64,000 nucleotides of DNA, taken from contig JAPSJV010000005.1 of NCBI GenBank assembly GCA_031178005.1, positions 65,212 through 129,211 of the forward strand. Direction: 5' to 3'. The notes below the pieces were generated by a model. That model was not told the DNA's origin and searched no databases. It saw only the letters and a program-made list of their open reading frames with translations. Shown here in pieces: positions 33,954 through 45,400 of the stretch. The stretch is from Pseudarthrobacter sp. (lineage in GTDB: Bacteria > Actinomycetota > Actinomycetes > Actinomycetales > Micrococcaceae). The position numbers and the translations under genes are program-made. Numbering within the stretch: position 1 is the stretch's first letter; each line of letters starts with the position of its first letter.

Positions 33954-34642
33954 GCGCCCTTATGGAGACCATCGCAGCAGTGCGCCACCAGGTCTGTGCG
34001 CTGCACGCTGAGCTTACGCGCTACGAACTTGTGGTCTGGACAGCGGGCAACGTCTCCGCCAGGGTCCCGGGCCAAGAGCTCATGGTGATAAAACCGTCCG
34101 GTGTCTCCTATGACGACCTGACGGCGGAAAACATGGTGGTCACGGACCTCTTCGGGACTCCCGTGGACGGCGACGCGGATGGCGAGTGGGGCAACCCGGC
34201 GTTGTCGCCGTCGTCGGATACTGCGGCGCATGCATACGTCTACCGGAATATGCCCGACGTCGGCGGGGTAGTGCACACGCACTCCACCTACGCCACGGCC
34301 TGGGCTGCCCGGGGCGAGGAAATCCCGTGCGTCCTGACTATGATGGCCGACGAATTCGGTGGGCCGATCCCGGTGGGGCCGTTCGCGCTGATCGGTGATG
34401 ATTCGATCGGCCAAGGCATTGTGGAGACGCTCAAGAACTCCAATTCGCCGGCCGTCCTGATGAAAAACCACGGTCCGTTCACCATTGGCAAGGACGCAAA
34501 ATCGGCAGTGAAAGCCGCGGTGATGTGCGAGGAAGTGGCCCGCACCGTCCATATGTCCCGCCAGCTGGGTGAGCCCCTTCCCATTGAGTCGTCGCAGGTC
34601 AGCTCGCTTTTTGACCGCTACCAGAACGTCTACGGCAACTGA
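33950..34642 (+). CDS. araD: L-ribulose-5-phosphate 4-epimerase
   Basis: Converts L-ribulose 5-phosphate to D-xylulose 5-phosphate, which enters the pentose phosphate pathway. The 230-residue class II aldolase-like protein has the phosphate-binding TAGNVSARVPG and IKPSGVSYDDL loops, Asp90, and the zinc ligands His109, His111 (HTHSTYATAWAA) and His174 (MKNHGPFTIG). It is the middle gene of araBDA, overlapping araB by 4 nt and lying 36 nt before araA. Confidence 0.95.
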   Translation: MSALMETIAAVRHQVCALHAELTRYELVVWTAGNVSARVPGQELMVIKPSGVSYDDLTAENMVVTDLFGTPVDGDADGEWGNPALSPSSDTAAHAYVYRNMPDVGGVVHTHSTYATAWAARGEEIPCVLTMMADEFGGPIPVGPFALIGDDSIGQGIVETLKNSNSPAVLMKNHGPFTIGKDAKSAVKAAVMCEEVARTVHMSRQLGEPLPIESSQVSSLFDRYQNVYGN

Positions 34643-34678
34643 CGCCGTCGCCTACGAAACTTTCCAGGAGACTTTTTC

Positions 34679-36199
34679 ATGAATACAGCAGCACGCACCT
34701 CCCTTGACCACTACGAAGTCTGGTTCCTGACTGGCAGCCAGCACCTATACGGCGAAGACGTCCTTAAGCAGGTGGCCTCCCAGTCGCAGGAGATTTCGGA
34801 CGCCCTCAACGCCTCCTCCGACGTGCCGGTGAAGCTTGTCTGGAAGCCCGTCCTGACGGACTCGGATGCCATCCGCCGTACAGCCTTGGAGGCCAATTCC
34901 AACGACGCCGTGATTGGCGTGACGGCTTGGATGCACACGTTCAGCCCGGCCAAAATGTGGATCCAGGGCCTGGACCTGCTCCGCAAGCCGCTGCTCCACC
35001 TGCACACCCAGGCGAACGTTGAGCTGCCCTGGGCGGACATCGATTTCGACTTTATGAACCTCAACCAGGCGGCCCACGGAGACCGGGAATTCGGCTACAT
35101 CCAGACCCGTCTGGGAGTGCCGCGGAAGACCGTCGTCGGCCATGTTTCCAATCCCGAGGTGACCCGCCAGGTTGGCGTGTGGCAGCGGGCAGCGGCCGGC
35201 TGGGCAGCCGTCCGCACACTGAAGCTCACCCGTTTCGGCGACAACATGCGCAACGTTGCCGTGACCGAGGGCGACAAAACCGAAGCCGAAATCCGCTTCG
35301 GTGTCTCCGTGAACACGTGGTCCGTGAACGAGCTCGCAGACGCCGTCCATGGCGCCGCAGAGTCCGACGTCGATGCCCTGGTGGCCGAGTATGAGCGGCT
35401 TTACGAGGTGGTTCCGGAGCTCCAGGCCGGAGGCGCCCGCCATGATTCGCTGCGCTACAGTGCCCGCATTGAACTGGGCCTGCGCGCCATGCTCGAAGCC
35501 AACGGTTCGGCTGCCTTCACCACATCCTTTGAGGACCTTGGCGAGCTGCGCCAGCTGCCCGGCATGGCTGTCCAGCGGCTGATGGCGGACGGTTACGGCT
35601 TCGGCGCGGAGGGCGACTGGAAAACGGCCATCCTGGTCCGTGCGGCAAAGGTGATGGGCTCCGGACTGCCCGGCGGCGCGTCCCTGATGGAGGATTACAC
35701 CTACCACCTGGTGCCCGGCGAAGAGAAGATCCTGGGCGCCCACATGCTGGAAGTCTGCCCGTCCCTGACGGCCGGGAAGCCGCGCGTCGAGATCCACCCG
35801 CTGGGCATCGGCGGCAAGGAAGATCCCGTCAGGATGGTGTTCGACACGGACGCTTCCCCGGGTGTTGTAGTAGCTCTCTCCGACATGCGGGACCGCTTCC
35901 GCCTGGTAGCCAACGCAGTGGACGTGGTGGACCTGGACCAGCCGCTTCCCAACCTGCCGGTTGCCCGGGCGCTATGGTCCCCGAAACCGGACTTTGCGAC
36001 GTCAGCCGCAGCCTGGTTGACCGCCGGCGCTGCCCATCACACAGTCCTCAGCACGGCAGTGGGCATGGACGTTTTTGAGGACTTCGCCGAGATCGCGGAA
36101 ACCGAGCTCCTGACCATTGACGAAGGCACAACCATCAAAGCATTCAAGAAGGAATTGGCCTGGAACGCTGCATATTACCGGTTGGCCGGAAAACTTTAA
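34679..36199 (+). CDS. araA: L-arabinose isomerase
   Basis: Converts L-arabinose to L-ribulose, the first step of the pathway. The 506-residue protein has the conserved start [16 protein letters not shown] and the metal and catalytic residues corresponding to the E. coli set: Glu311 (GAEGDWK), Glu338 (MEDYTYH), His355 (GAHMLEVCP) and a His at 453/454 (AAHHTVLS). AGGAG lies 8 nt before the ATG. It is the last gene of the operon. No arabinose transporter is encoded in the window. Confidence 0.96.
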   Translation: MNTAARTSLDHYEVWFLTGSQHLYGEDVLKQVASQSQEISDALNASSDVPVKLVWKPVLTDSDAIRRTALEANSNDAVIGVTAWMHTFSPAKMWIQGLDLLRKPLLHLHTQANVELPWADIDFDFMNLNQAAHGDREFGYIQTRLGVPRKTVVGHVSNPEVTRQVGVWQRAAAGWAAVRTLKLTRFGDNMRNVAVTEGDKTEAEIRFGVSVNTWSVNELADAVHGAAESDVDALVAEYERLYEVVPELQAGGARHDSLRYSARIELGLRAMLEANGSAAFTTSFEDLGELRQLPGMAVQRLMADGYGFGAEGDWKTAILVRAAKVMGSGLPGGASLMEDYTYHLVPGEEKILGAHMLEVCPSLTAGKPRVEIHPLGIGGKEDPVRMVFDTDASPGVVVALSDMRDRFRLVANAVDVVDLDQPLPNLPVARALWSPKPDFATSAAAWLTAGAAHHTVLSTAVGMDVFEDFAEIAETELLTIDEGTTIKAFKKELAWNAAYYRLAGKL

Positions 36200-36275
36200 T
36201 CCGGACAATCATGCGGTATTTCAGGCCCATACCCGACACGAAAAGAGAATGTCAACTATTAGTTTATAAAAGAGC

Positions 36276-36305
36276 TTGACTTGAAAATTCAGACGGGCGT
36301 AATCT
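36276..36305 (+). promoter_or_regulatory. predicted promoter of the giant gene
   Basis: TTGACT (36276-36281), 18-nt spacer and TAATCT (36300-36305), preceded by an unusually AT-rich stretch (about 36250-36275) that could act as an UP element. The start point would fall near 36312, leaving a leader of about 170 nt. Confidence 0.6.
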
Positions 36306-36312
36306 CCAGCTT

Positions 36313-36414
36313 GGGATCACCAGTTGATCCCACCAGATTTCCCAGTCCCAGTCCGGTAGCAACCGGTGGGCTGGGTGGAGGCTAGCGTAACTGCCGCTTC
36401 GTTTGCGGCAGTTA
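36313..36414 (+). promoter_or_regulatory. structured 5' leader of the giant gene
   Basis: Three clear hairpins: GGGATCA/TGATCCC (36313-36331) at the predicted 5' end; CCGGT/ACCGG (36353-36366), enclosed by weaker CCACCAG/CTGGGTGG pairing; and a perfect 10-bp stem TAACTGCCGC/GCGGCAGTTA (36388-36414) with a TTCGTTT loop. The last could also serve as the terminator of araBDA. I could not match the whole to a known riboswitch class. Confidence 0.5.
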
Positions 36415-36481
36415 GCGTCACCGACTGCGTTGTGCAGTGGTGCGCATTTGGGGATTTACGAGTCCATGGGGTTATTCCGTC

Positions 36482-39400
36482 ATGAGTCTTTCCGTGCTAC
36501 AGCTCGCCCTGCAACGGGTCGTATCCGTTGCAGTGGCGCTGTGCATGGTCCTCGCCTTCAATCTCCCCACCATAAATCCGGCAATTGCCAGTGACACTCC
36601 TGAGCCCCGGGTAGTGACGATCGAGGTGGTCCTGCCCACGGATTTGCAGGGCCTGCCGTCAGTACTTTTCGAGGGTGAGCACCAGGACGCCGCCTACTCA
36701 GCCAGTGCCCAGGCGGGAATCACCATCAGCGGCGCCGAGCTTGGCCAGGTGGCCGGTGCGGCCGCCGCCCAGTGGCCCGGCTGGGCAGTGGGCGGCGCAG
36801 CCGTCTTCGTCCAGGATCTTCCGGGTAATGCCCTCGCCATCACCTCCGGGAACAGCATCGCCGTGGACCCCACGGCGGCTGGCTGGGGTTGGTCAGTGGG
36901 CGGGCCGGCTCCCGGCACCATGGATCTCTTTACGGTCCTGGCCCACGAGTACGGGCACATCGCCGGCTTTGGGGACATCGAGGGCGGCGCCGACCTGATG
37001 ACCCGCACGCTCAGCCCGGGCGAACGCCGCTACAACTCCCAGGACCGGATGTACCCGGTTCCTGAACCCGTGGTTGAGCCGGTTGTCGAGCCCGTGGCTC
37101 TGGCCATGGCGGAAGAACCCGTCGCTGAACCGGCCCCCGTTGTGGAGCCGGTCGCCGAAGCGCCGGTGCCCGTGACCGAGCCAGCCGCAGAAGCGCCTGA
37201 TGCCACAGTGGTTTCCGAGCCCGCACCGGCTGATGAGCCGGTGGTAGACCCAGCGACGGATCCGGTGCCAGCAGACGATGCGCCGGCTGAGGTTCCCGCA
37301 GGGGATGCAGCTGTACCGGCCGAGGAAGCTCCCGTCGGCGGGAACACCACCGCCGACACCACCGGCGGCGCGCAGACCTCCGGAACTGAAGCTCCCGCCG
37401 TCGGGCCGTCCGCGGAAACTGCCGGCGACGCAGAAGCAACCGCAGCCGTTGAAACCACGGCCGACGCGGAAGCGGATGCAACCCCCGGCCCCTGGAACGT
37501 CGTGATGAGCGGCACTTCCACCACCCTGACATTCAACGCAGACGGCACGGTGACCTTCGGCGGCGAGACCCGCAACCTGGCGGACCTCACCGCCATCACC
37601 GTTACGGGCACGGCCGGCGACGACACCTTCACGATCGACCGCGGCACGGCGAACCCGGCCATCACCGTCACGTTCGACGGCGCGGCAGGCTTCGACACCC
37701 TGGCTACACGGGGCACCACGGCCAGCAGCCGTTCCGTGGCGGTGGACCCGCACTCCGGAACGCTGTACCTGGATTCCACGGTGGTCCACTACCTCAACAT
37801 CGAACCGATCGTGGCCGGTGACGCCGCCAACGCGGTCTATGAACTGACGTCGGGGGACGATACTGCCACCCTGGCGCTGAACGGAAGCGGTGTCCTGGAA
37901 CTGAGCGGGGCCACCTTCGAGACTGTCGCCTTCGCGGCACCAACGGTGTCACTGACCATCCGAGGCGGCGCCGGCACGGACAAGATCACTCTCTCCGGCA
38001 CCATCGCCCTGATGGCCGCCTGGCTCCTGATCCAGATGGAACTCATCGAGATAGCCGACGACGCCGTCATCACCACCACCGGCGACGTCACCCTTGAAGC
38101 GGCGGATTCTGCCAGCGGCGGACCTGAGCTGGGCTGCCTTCTGGCCTTGGCCACGCATTGCACCAACGCAGCTGTCACGGTCAACGGCGGCAACATCAGC
38201 GCCAACAACCTCAACCTCACGGCAACGTCAACGGTTGTCCCGGACGCGGCCCACGCAACCGCCTACGCGGTGAACGTCGATTCAAAGGCGGCAGTCGCCG
38301 TCGTCGGGAATGCCGTCCTGAATGCCACCGGAGCTGTTGTCCTCGCCGCCACCTCAACCGTTGGTCCGGTCACCCTCAACAAGGACTATGGCGACCTGGC
38401 CATCATCTCCTCCGACGCCGCGGTTACCGTAGGCGGCAGCGCCGTCGTCACCGGCGGCGGCGACGTCACCATGACGTCCACCTCAACTGTCGACGCCGCA
38501 GCGACCCCGGGTGCCACGGGCAAGGACGAAGGGGAGGCGGACTCTTCGGGAGCCAGCAGCTTCGACGCCTCGGTGGCCATCCTGACGGTCACCGCAAAGT
38601 CGATCGCCAAGGTTACCGGCACGGCACACCTGGTGGTCACCGGAGACCTCGGACTCGCCGCCGTGAACAATGCGACGCTGACCGCCACCGGCGACGCCAG
38701 CGGAGCCAATTCGGGAGCCGGCATCGCCGTGGCCCACATCAACCAGACCACAACGGCGTTCATCGACTCCACCAGCACCGCACCCACCACGGCCGCCACA
38801 CTCACCATTTCCGCCGACTCCGATGCCACCAGCACCACCGCCGCCAAGGCAGGACTGGAAGGCTCCACACAGAATGACAAGGCGCCGAACGATTCCAGCC
38901 GCGCCAACGGACAGGCCAGCACGGCTGACGGCACCATCGGCGTTGCCGGCGCACTCGCCGTCAACGTCCTGACCAGCACCACCGGCGCCTACATCAACGC
39001 GGCCCGCGTGAACACCACCGGCGCCCAGACCATCCACGCAGGCTCCCGCAACAACGCCAGCGCGGCGGCCGACGGCAGCACCACCTCCGGCAGCGGAGTC
39101 GGAGTTGGCGTGGCGGTCGGCATCAACGTCGTCACCCTGCTGACGGAGGCCTACCTGGCCGGCGGTGCCATCCTCCACGCAGGCTCGGTGGTGCTGGAAG
39201 CCTTCGGCCCCGCCACCGGCAAGAACGCCTTCACCGCCAACTCGACCTCCGGCGCAGGCGGAAGCGCCAACGTGGGCGTAGCCGGCAGCCTGGCCCTGAA
39301 CCTCATCACCGCCACCACCCTGGCCAACGTGCGTGGCGCCGGTGCCAACGTCAACGGCGCGGACCTCACCCAGACCGCCAGGGTCAACCACGAGAACAAA

Positions 39401-42400
39401 GCCAAGGCGGACGCGAAGCAGTCCGGCGGCGGAGCGGTAGGCATTGGAGCCTCCGTGGCCATCAGCATCATCAACAGCAAGGCCGAGGCGGGATTGACTA
39501 CCAACGGCATCCTCACCGCGGTCCGGAAACTCACGATCAACGCCACCACTACCGATGCCACGACCACCGAAGCCCAAGGCGCGGCTGCAGGCGGCGACAC
39601 AGCTGTCCTCACCGGCGTAGTAGGCATCACCATCTCCAACGTCCTCACCTCCGCTTCCATCAAGGCCGGAAACGCGCTGGCCACCACGGGCGACATCATT
39701 GCCAAGGCAGACCAGACGGCCACCGTGGACACGAAGGCCTTGGGCGCCACCACCGCCGGAGCCGGCGCCACCCTGGCGGCCGCAATTTCCTTCGCCCTCA
39801 CCTCCGCGGACCACGTCGCTGATTCCTCGCTCTACCGGAACACCACTTCGGGCGGACTCATCACCATGCAGGCGCTGGGCACGTCCACCACCGCAACAAC
39901 GGCAACAGCAAGCTCCGCCGGGGCCAAGGGCGGGGCCAGTGCGGGCGGCAAGGACTCCTCCAACAAAGACACCAAGGAAAAGTCGGACCAGCAGCTCGCC
40001 TTCGCCAGCAACAAGTCAGCGACCGCCAGCGGAACCGGCGCCAAGGACACCAGCACTCCCGCCGCCAAGAATGAGGACGGCACCACAGTCAGCGTCGCCG
40101 CCGCGATCGCCATCAACCTCGTAACGTCCACGACGACGGCGCTCGCGGCGCCGGCGATCATCGTCACCGCTGCCGGGCCGGTAACCTTCGCAACGCAGAA
40201 CAACACGGACGCCAAGTCGGTAGCTGACGGGTCCGCCAGCAACGGCAGCTCGGTGACCATTGGGGCAGGCCTGGCGATCAACAAGGTGATCCTGCGCAAC
40301 GAGGCCAGTACCGGCGTCGGAACCTCCATCACGGCGGGCGGACTGACGCTGAAGGCGGAGATGCGGCCCATCGGTGCGGGCGGCACGGACACCACCCATA
40401 CGTTCGAAGCCGACGCCAAGGCAGGGGCCTCCGGCAGCAGCGGAAACCTGGGAGTGGCCGGAGCGTTCGCCCTGAACATCGTGGACCAGTCCACGCTGGC
40501 CGCCATGCACGCCGATCCCGCCCCCGCACCCCAGGATCCGCAGGCACCGGGCGCTGCCATCACCGCCGCCGGAGCCGTGGGCATGACCGCCAACTCCAAG
40601 TCCTCCTCCAGCGCCAAAGCCAAGGCCAGCCAGTCCGGCACCGGCACGGTAGGAATCGGCGCCGCGTTGGCCATGAACCTGGTCAATGAGACCGTTTACG
40701 CAGGAATAGACCAGGTGGGCGACCCGACGCGCGGACCCCCAATCACCGGAGCCGGTTCCCTCACCATCGTCGGAACCACCGCGCACACCCTGGTCACTAC
40801 AGCCGAAAGTGGCTCAGCGGGCGGTTCGGTCAGCATCACCCCGGCAGTGGCGATCACCATCGCCAACATCAACACCAGCGCTTCCCTGGGAGCCAGCGCA
40901 GCGTCCCTCACCGTCACCGGTGCGGTTGACGCCCAGGCCACCCAGACGGTCAAGGCCACCACCACCGCCAAGGGCGATACCAAGGTGGGCAGCAGCGCCG
41001 GAATCGGCGTCTCACTGGCCTTGGCAATCCTGGACACCACAGTCGATTCAGGCAGCGCGCGAAGCATCACAGCCGGCGGGGCCGTCAGCTTCAAGGCCAC
41101 CGGCACCACCGACGCCATCACCACCGCGGAAGCCGCAGCCAAGGGCGCTTCGCCCAGCGAGGGCCGGGACGGCGGCGGCAAGGACGTCAACCAGAAGGCC
41201 GACGCCAACCTGGGCCAGGCGAAGACCACCCAGTCCACGGAGACCGGCAAGACCTCCAATACCAGTTCCACGCCGAAGGCAGCCAGCAATGACGACGGCG
41301 GCGCCTCCCTCTCCATCGCCGGGGCCATTGCCATCAACGTGGTGGAAACCACCTCACGCGCCTGGTTCGGCAACGGCGTCACTATCAGCTCCGGTGGCGT
41401 AGTGACCCTCAAGAGCCTGGCCAACACCGATGTCCTGGCCAACGCCAAGGGCGACAGCGCGGCAGACGCCAGCGTGGGAATCGGCGCCGGCGTGGCCGTG
41501 AACAAGGTGGACATCTTCAACACCGCCGCCACCGGCAGCGCCACGATCACCGGCACCGGCCTGGTCCTTAGCGCGGGAATGGCCGGCGGGGACACCAACG
41601 ATGCGGTGCGCCGCTGGACCGGCACCGAATGGAAGCTGGTTGAAACGGGCGCCGAACTGCCCGGCCCGTCCAAGGACGACCTGGCCTACGTGAAGACCAA
41701 CGGCGGTCCTACCGGTAACCCCGGCAACGACGGCATCTACAAGTTCGACGGCAGCGACTGGAATATGGAAACGGATGTCACCATCGCCAGTGGCGCCGCT
41801 CTCCCTGGAAGCCCGGCATCCGGAGACTACTTCCTGCTCACCACCGCCCACGACGGCCACCCGCGCAACAGCGTCTACAAGTACAACGGCACTACCTGGG
41901 AGTTCATCACCGCCGATACCTACGGCCAGAAGGTGGAACTGCCCAAGAACGAGATCGCAGAAAACGAGTGGTTCCAGCTCACCGCACAGGACGGCAGCAA
42001 GGCCCCGGGCTTCTACAAGCGCAACGGATCCCAGCAATGGATCCTGCAGTCCGCCACCCTCACCGACGGCGCACACTTCCCCTCCAGCCCCACCGTTGAC
42101 CAGGTGTTCCGGCTCTGGGAGCACGAGATTTCCGCCACCGCCCGCGCCGGAGCCAGCAAGGCAAGCAGCGTGGGCATCGCCGGAGCCCTGGCGCTGAACA
42201 TCCTGCACAACACCACAAGTGCCGTCCTCCAGACCGGAGCCTCGGCAACCCTCAGCAGTGCCGCCGTCGTGATTTCCGCACAAAGCAACGAATACGATTA
42301 CGCGAAAGCCAGCGGGAAGGCGGCCGTAGGCAGCGCCACCGGAGTCGGCGGCTCCTTCGCCTTACAGGTCATCGACGGCAGCACCGTCCGTGCCGAAGCC

Positions 42401-45400
42401 GAAAACGGTGCAGCACTGACCGGCGGCTCCTCACTCACCGTTGATGCGCACGGCTTCCGGGAAATGAGCACGACGTCGGAGGCCGGTACGGCGGGCGGTA
42501 CGGCTGTGACGCCGGTGGTCGCGCTCGTGGTGAACGTTGATGACAAAGTCACCGCCCGGCTGGGGACGTCCGCCACCGGCTACACCGGCAGCGGCGCGGC
42601 CAAGGTCACCGCCGCGCATCACACCATCATCCGGACGGAAGGCAACGCCAAAGCGGCAGGCAAGGAAACCGCCGTCGGCATCGATATCTCGGTCAACGCG
42701 GTGGTGGGCTGGGATACCCTCGCCGCGATTGACCGGAACGTCACGGCCGCCAGCGTTGACGCCCTGGCCAACTCCAGCATCAAGAGCGAGGCCAAGGCTG
42801 TTGCCAGTGCCACCGGCGCCGAGGACAGCGGCGCCAGCGGAGATTCCAAGGCCAACGGCCAGGCGAACGGCAGCAACCCCAACACGCAGGGCACCAAGGA
42901 CTCCACAGCCGGCATGCCATCATCCAGCAGCGGCACCAACGGGAGCAACGGCGCCAACGGGGCGAACACTCAGCAAAGCGGCCAGTCCGGTTCGTCCAGC
43001 AGCAGCACCGGTGTTGCCGCCGCGATCGCCGTCAACTGGGTGGTGGCCACCTCCACCGCCCGGATCGCCGCAAACCGCAGCGTCATCGCCGTCGCCGGGG
43101 CAGTAACGGTCCGGTCCACGTTCCTCCTCCGGGCCAACTCCTTCGGGATCGGCTCGGCGATCGACCTGGAGAAGGACGGCACCCGGATCGGGGCCACGAT
43201 CGGACTGAACGTCCAGGACGTGACCAACCAGGCGTTCATCGGGGCCGGCGCCTACGTCAGCGGCGAAACCGGCATCACCGTAGAGGCCACCGTCCCGGTT
43301 CCGGATGCCGACGACGATCCGTTCAACGCCGGAACGCCCACTTACAACGACTTCATCGTGTGGTCCTTCGCAGCGGCAGGCGGCAAGAGCACCTCGGTGG
43401 CCGGCAGCGCCGCCGTCCAGATCCTCCTGCTCAAGTCCAACGCCTGGGTGGGCGCCGGGGCCGAACTCGATGCGCCAACCGGTGGCGTCACAGTGGGCGC
43501 GTATCTGCCCATCCGCTTCCAGAACCTCGCAATTGCCGGGGCCCTCTCCACCAACAGCGGCACTGCCGTCGGAGCCTCCTTCTCGGTCAACTGGATCGAA
43601 CTGGCCACCAAGGCCTGGATCGACTCCACTGCCGTGCTGCGCACCAAGGTGGACGCCAGCGGCGCCATCTCGGTGACCGCCCGCGCCAGCATCAATCCGC
43701 TCGTCCCGGACCTGCCCGCACCACTCAAGGGCAAGGTGGACTGGCTGAAGCTCAGCAGCGTGGCCATTGCCGGCGGCGCCAGCTCCGGAGGAGCCGCCGT
43801 GACCGGCGGGTTCGTTGTGGAGATCATCAGCCTGGACACCCAGGCCTGGATCGCCAACGGCGCCCTCGTCAACCAGGAAGGCGCAATCGGGGGCGCCGGG
43901 CAGAACGTCACGGTCCGGGCCACGGACAGCATCAGGATCGTCGACGTCGGCGGCACTCTCGCCCTCAGCATGGATTCCGCGGGCGTTGGAATCACCGCGG
44001 TGGTGGTGATTGCGAACTCCAACGTCCGCGCCTGGATTGGTGACGCCGCCCAGGTCCGGGCCGGCGGCGCCGTGACCGTCGAGGCAAAGTCCACAGAGGA
44101 CTGGTTCCTCCTGGCCGTCGCCGGTGCTGCCAGCGCCAACTCGGTGGCAGCCACAGGTGCCGTCCTGGTGTTCGTGTTCAACCAGGGCGGCAGCAACCCC
44201 ATGGCCAGGGCACACGTTGGCAACGGCGCCCAAGTACACGCCCTCGGCGCCGTCCAGGTCCGGGCCAGCCGGGCGATGCAGGCTGATTTCTCCGCAGGCA
44301 ACCTCGCCATCGGCCTGGGGTCCGCCGGCGTCGGTGCCTCCGCAGTCGTGGTCGTCCGCGACAGCGCCGTGGAGGCCTACATTGCTTCAAACGCGGATGT
44401 CCGGGCCGGTGGCACGGGCCTCCTGGTCTCCGCAGTGCAGTCGGGCGACTTCCTCCTCCTCGCCGTAGGCGGCGCAGGCGGCAATACCGCGGGCGTGGCA
44501 GGTTCAGTAGTCGTCAACGTCACCTCGGACACCACCAAGGCACACATCGACCAGGGCGCGTCCGTCTCCCTGCCCACAACGAACGTGGCGGTCCGCGCAC
44601 AGGACAGCACCGACATCCTGGCCCTTGCCGGCGTCCTTACCATCGGCGGTACTGCAGGTGTGGGCGCAGGCGTGGATGTCGAGGTCCTGACCAAGGATAC
44701 CCAGGCCTGGATCGCCAAGGACACGGACATCACGGGCACGGGCAACCTCACCGTCGATGCCGTCTCATCCGAGGACATCACCTCCATCTCCGTTGGCGGT
44801 GGCTTCGCGGGGACGGCAGCGGTCAACGTGAACGCGGCGGTCTCTGCCATCGACGTCACCACGAAGGCCTTCATCGCGGACGGGACGTCGGCCAGCGATG
44901 CAGCAGTTGTGTCCATGGACGGCAGCGTACGGATCTCGGCTGATGAGATGCTCACCCTCAACGTCATTGCCGGCAACATCTCCGCCAGTGGAACGGCTGC
45001 TGTCGGAGCCGCAGTAGCGGTACCCGTCACCACGAAGGAAACCCACGCCTGGATCGGCAACCACGCACAGGTCAACGCCAAAGGCAACGGAACGGCCCTC
45101 ACCGTGGCCACCGGAACCTACACGGTCACCCCGCGCGACATCGCCTTCGCCGGCTGGAACATCACAGGCGGAAACACCATCAACCTGGCCAGCCCCCACG
45201 GATTCCAAAACGGCGACCAGGTGCAGTACGACAAGGGCTACGGCTCGGCGCTCACGGGACTGGCGCAGGGCGGCCAGTACTACGTCAAGGTGATCGATGG
45301 CGATTCGTTCCAACTGTTCGCGGCCCCGGCCCTTTCGGGTTCACCAATCGGCATCTCCGGCGGCACAGGTGATGCCCATCGGCTGTTCAAGACCGATGAA

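Noticed and set aside
36313-36414. Known riboswitch in the leader of the giant gene
   Set aside because: I compared it by eye with c-di-AMP (ydaO), c-di-GMP and cobalamin switch cores and saw no match, so I report only hairpins.
36403-36594. Short open frame overlapping the giant gene's start
   Set aside because: It is in another frame, has no ribosome-binding site of note and no recognisable product.
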